DNA of 8,173 nucleotides from an uncultured Cellvibrio sp. (lineage in GTDB: Bacteria; Pseudomonadota; Gammaproteobacteria; Pseudomonadales; Cellvibrionaceae): the NCBI GenBank assembly GCA_946886255.1, contig CAMPIG010000212.1, forward strand, positions 1 through 8,173. The letters run 5' to 3'. The translations under genes were made by a program, and so were the position numbers. Shown here one piece after another: positions 7,214 through 8,173 of the stretch. Below the pieces are notes generated by a model. That model worked only from the letters and a program-made list of their open reading frames with translations, was not told the origin of the DNA and ran no database searches. Each line of letters begins with the position of its first letter. Within the stretch, counting starts at the first letter, position 1.

Positions 7214-7610
7214 GTGCTTGCTCCGTCGCTTGTTCATCTGCCACAGCCGGGCCGGGGAGACTGGCAAAGTAATAACTCAATGCCAGAATGTCTTCATCAT
7301 CCATACTCTTTGCGATCGAACTCATCATCGGGTTCTCCCGGGTTCCATCACGGAATGCGCGCAACTGCTCCGCCAGGTACACCTGTGGACGGCCGGCGAT
7401 GGAAGGGTAAGAAGCCACCCGTGAGATGCCCCTGGGTCCGTGGCACCCCACGCACATACGCGCTATCTGGCTACCCATCTGGACCCGTTGTTCTTCCTGG
7501 GACAGCGTTGTTGCCGCCGATGGCGATTGCTTTGAACAGGCCAGTAAGACCAGCGAGAATCCGACAGCGCCAATGGCGCGGGACAGAATGAATAAGTTAG
7601 TCAGCTTCAC
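7206..7610 (-). CDS. Class I-type monohaem cytochrome c lipoprotein
   Basis: A 134-residue exported electron carrier. The N-terminus (residues 1-24) is a lipoprotein signal peptide with a lipobox, LLAC, giving lipidated C25. Serine at +2 predicts outer-membrane retention under the E. coli Lol rule. The haem-binding CxxCH is C53-V-G-C-H57 in MCVGCHGPRG. The likely axial methionine is M95 or M96 (ENPMMSSIAKSM), followed by the usual C-terminal helix, DEDILALSYYFASL. This is the layout of cytochrome c553/c4-half proteins. The start is GTG 7610, with CAGGT centred 7 nt upstream. It is the first gene of an operon with a serine hydrolase and slyX. The redox partner cannot be told from the window; no terminal oxidase or dehydrogenase gene is present. 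Confidence 0.92.
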   Translation of the reverse strand: MKLTNLFILSRAIGAVGFSLVLLACSKQSPSAATTLSQEEQRVQMGSQIARMCVGCHGPRGISRVASYPSIAGRPQVYLAEQLRAFRDGTRENPMMSSIAKSMDDEDILALSYYFASLPGPAVADEQATEQAHD

Positions 7611-7736
7611 ACGGATACCTGATCATTGGTTATGAATTGAAAACGCGCAGGATTCTAACACTGCTCGCCCGGCACGACCCAAGCCAATTGCGTTATCATC
7701 AACGTCTGTCTAACGCTCGTCTACTGGGGGATCTTT
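7611..7736. promoter_or_regulatory. Divergent intergenic promoter region (cytochrome operon / yciH)
   Basis: On the minus strand, TTAGAATCC with the core TAGAAT (7657-7652) is a good -10 for the cytochrome operon. The best -35, TTGGGT, is 19 nt upstream, which is long. On the plus strand, TATCAT (7694-7699) matches a -10 in five of six bases but has a poor -35. TTGCGT (7688-7693) is an alternative -35 with only a weak -10, TAACGC, 17 nt later. The yciH Shine-Dalgarno, GGGGG at 7726-7730, lies 6 nt before ATG 7737. Confidence 0.45.
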
Positions 7737-8063
7737 ATGAGTAAAAACAGCCGCCTGGTTTACTCCACCGAAACCGGTCGTATCAAAGAAGAAAAAGGCT
7801 CGCCCCAACCGACACCTAAAGGCGACGGTATTGTGCGGATTCGTCGTGAAACCGCCGGCCGTAACGGCAAAGGCGTCACCACGATCAGCGGTATCCCGAC
7901 AACTGGTGATGCGTTGAAAAATATCGCCAAGCAACTTAAACAACTCTGCGGAGGTGGCGGCGCGGTGAAGGATGATGTCATCGAAATCCAGGGGGATCAC
8001 CGCGATAAGATCAAGGCCGATCTGGAAAAACGCGGCTACACCGTCAAGCTTGCCGGTGGCTGA
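7737..8063 (+). CDS. yciH: YciH/SUI1 (eIF1-like) translation factor family protein
   Basis: A 108-residue protein, exactly the length of E. coli YciH. The opening MSKNSRLVYSTETGRI is typical of the bacterial family. The SUI1/eIF1 fold (about 28-105) contains KGDGIVRIRRETAGRNGKGV, a GIP turn, a glycine run (CGGGGAVKDD) and a C-terminal IEIQGDHRDKIKADLEKRGY. Bacterial YciH is homologous to eukaryotic eIF1 and can bind the 30S subunit. It is dispensable in E. coli and may act in stress-linked control of initiation fidelity. It is cytoplasmic. The ATG start has GGGGG 6 nt upstream. It is followed after one base by a DUF3820 gene on the same strand and is divergent from the cytochrome operon. Confidence 0.95.
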   Translation: MSKNSRLVYSTETGRIKEEKGSPQPTPKGDGIVRIRRETAGRNGKGVTTISGIPTTGDALKNIAKQLKQLCGGGGAVKDDVIEIQGDHRDKIKADLEKRGYTVKLAGG

Positions 8064-8064
8064 G

Positions 8065-8173
8065 ATGGACAATACTCAACCCGATTCCCAACTGTTGCGC
8101 GACCTCGTCACTCAGGAAATGCCCTTCGGCAAATACCAGGGCCGCCTGCTGGCCGACTTACCGGAACCCTATC
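8065..8173 (+). CDS. DUF3820 family protein, N-terminal fragment
   Basis: Thirty-six codons are visible before the right edge. The sequence MPFGKYQGRLLADLPEPY (residues 19-36) is the hallmark of DUF3820, a family of small proteins of about 70-100 residues in proteobacteria. Some members are labelled 'putative quorum-sensing-regulated virulence factor', but the function is not established. The ATG at 8065 is one base after the yciH stop, with only a weak GGTGG upstream, suggesting translational coupling to yciH. The C-terminal part is outside the window. Confidence 0.8.
   Translation, partial: MDNTQPDSQLLRDLVTQEMPFGKYQGRLLADLPEPY

Noticed and set aside
6014..7267. Chromosomal AmpC beta-lactamase
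   Set aside because: There is no signal peptide, YxN is Y-S-P and the KTG box is replaced by an HPG-type motif, which fits family VIII esterases rather than AmpC.
7710..8072. Minus-strand frame of 120 codons opposite yciH
   Set aside because: yciH is a confident match in full length and the antisense product has no recognisable domain.

Overview
The window is ordinary-looking chromosomal DNA from a gammaproteobacterium. The closest feel is Cellvibrionaceae (Cellvibrio or a relative) or the wider Pseudomonas-like group. The pointers are a YfgC/BepA protease next to a TusA-family protein, an M16 peptidase with a conserved 'EYRYLTL' domain start, a SlyX protein ending in PPHY, a YciH/DUF3820 pair, and a large soluble PAS-GGDEF-EAL protein. 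This placement comes from recognising protein families, not from any search. I see no rRNA, tRNA, CRISPR array, insertion sequence or phage gene.

Left part (1-2178): an M16 peptidase precursor that runs off the left edge (minus strand) lies behind a TusA-type sulfur-carrier gene (minus). Divergent from these is a BepA-like M48 periplasmic metalloprotease with a TPR tail (plus). The region combines envelope proteolysis and outer-membrane quality control with a cytoplasmic persulfide carrier.

Middle (2240-5569): one 3.3-kb minus-strand gene, convergent with bepA, encodes a cytoplasmic cyclic-di-GMP protein with about five PAS-type sensor domains followed by intact GGDEF and EAL domains. Its diguanylate cyclase domain lacks the usual RxxD inhibitory site. 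Its translation start is not obvious. The upstream gap (5570-5781) holds candidate hairpins but no firm promoter.

Right part (5782-7610): a compact minus-strand operon reads monohaem cytochrome c lipoprotein, then a beta-lactamase-fold serine hydrolase/esterase, then slyX. The hydrolase start codon sits inside the cytochrome stop region (8-nt overlap), and slyX follows 13 nt after the hydrolase. Each gene has a Shine-Dalgarno-like motif 7 nt before its chosen start, which corrects two starts relative to the longest reading frames.

Right end (7737-8173): divergent from that operon is a plus-strand pair, a YciH/SUI1 (eIF1-like) protein and the beginning of a DUF3820 protein. They are separated by one base and probably cotranscribed.

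I did not find a convincing previously undescribed system. The most interesting leads are the missing I-site and unclear start of the PAS-GGDEF-EAL protein, a possible pair of mutually exclusive hairpins upstream of it, and the tight coupling of a lipoprotein cytochrome c to a cytoplasmic serine hydrolase.
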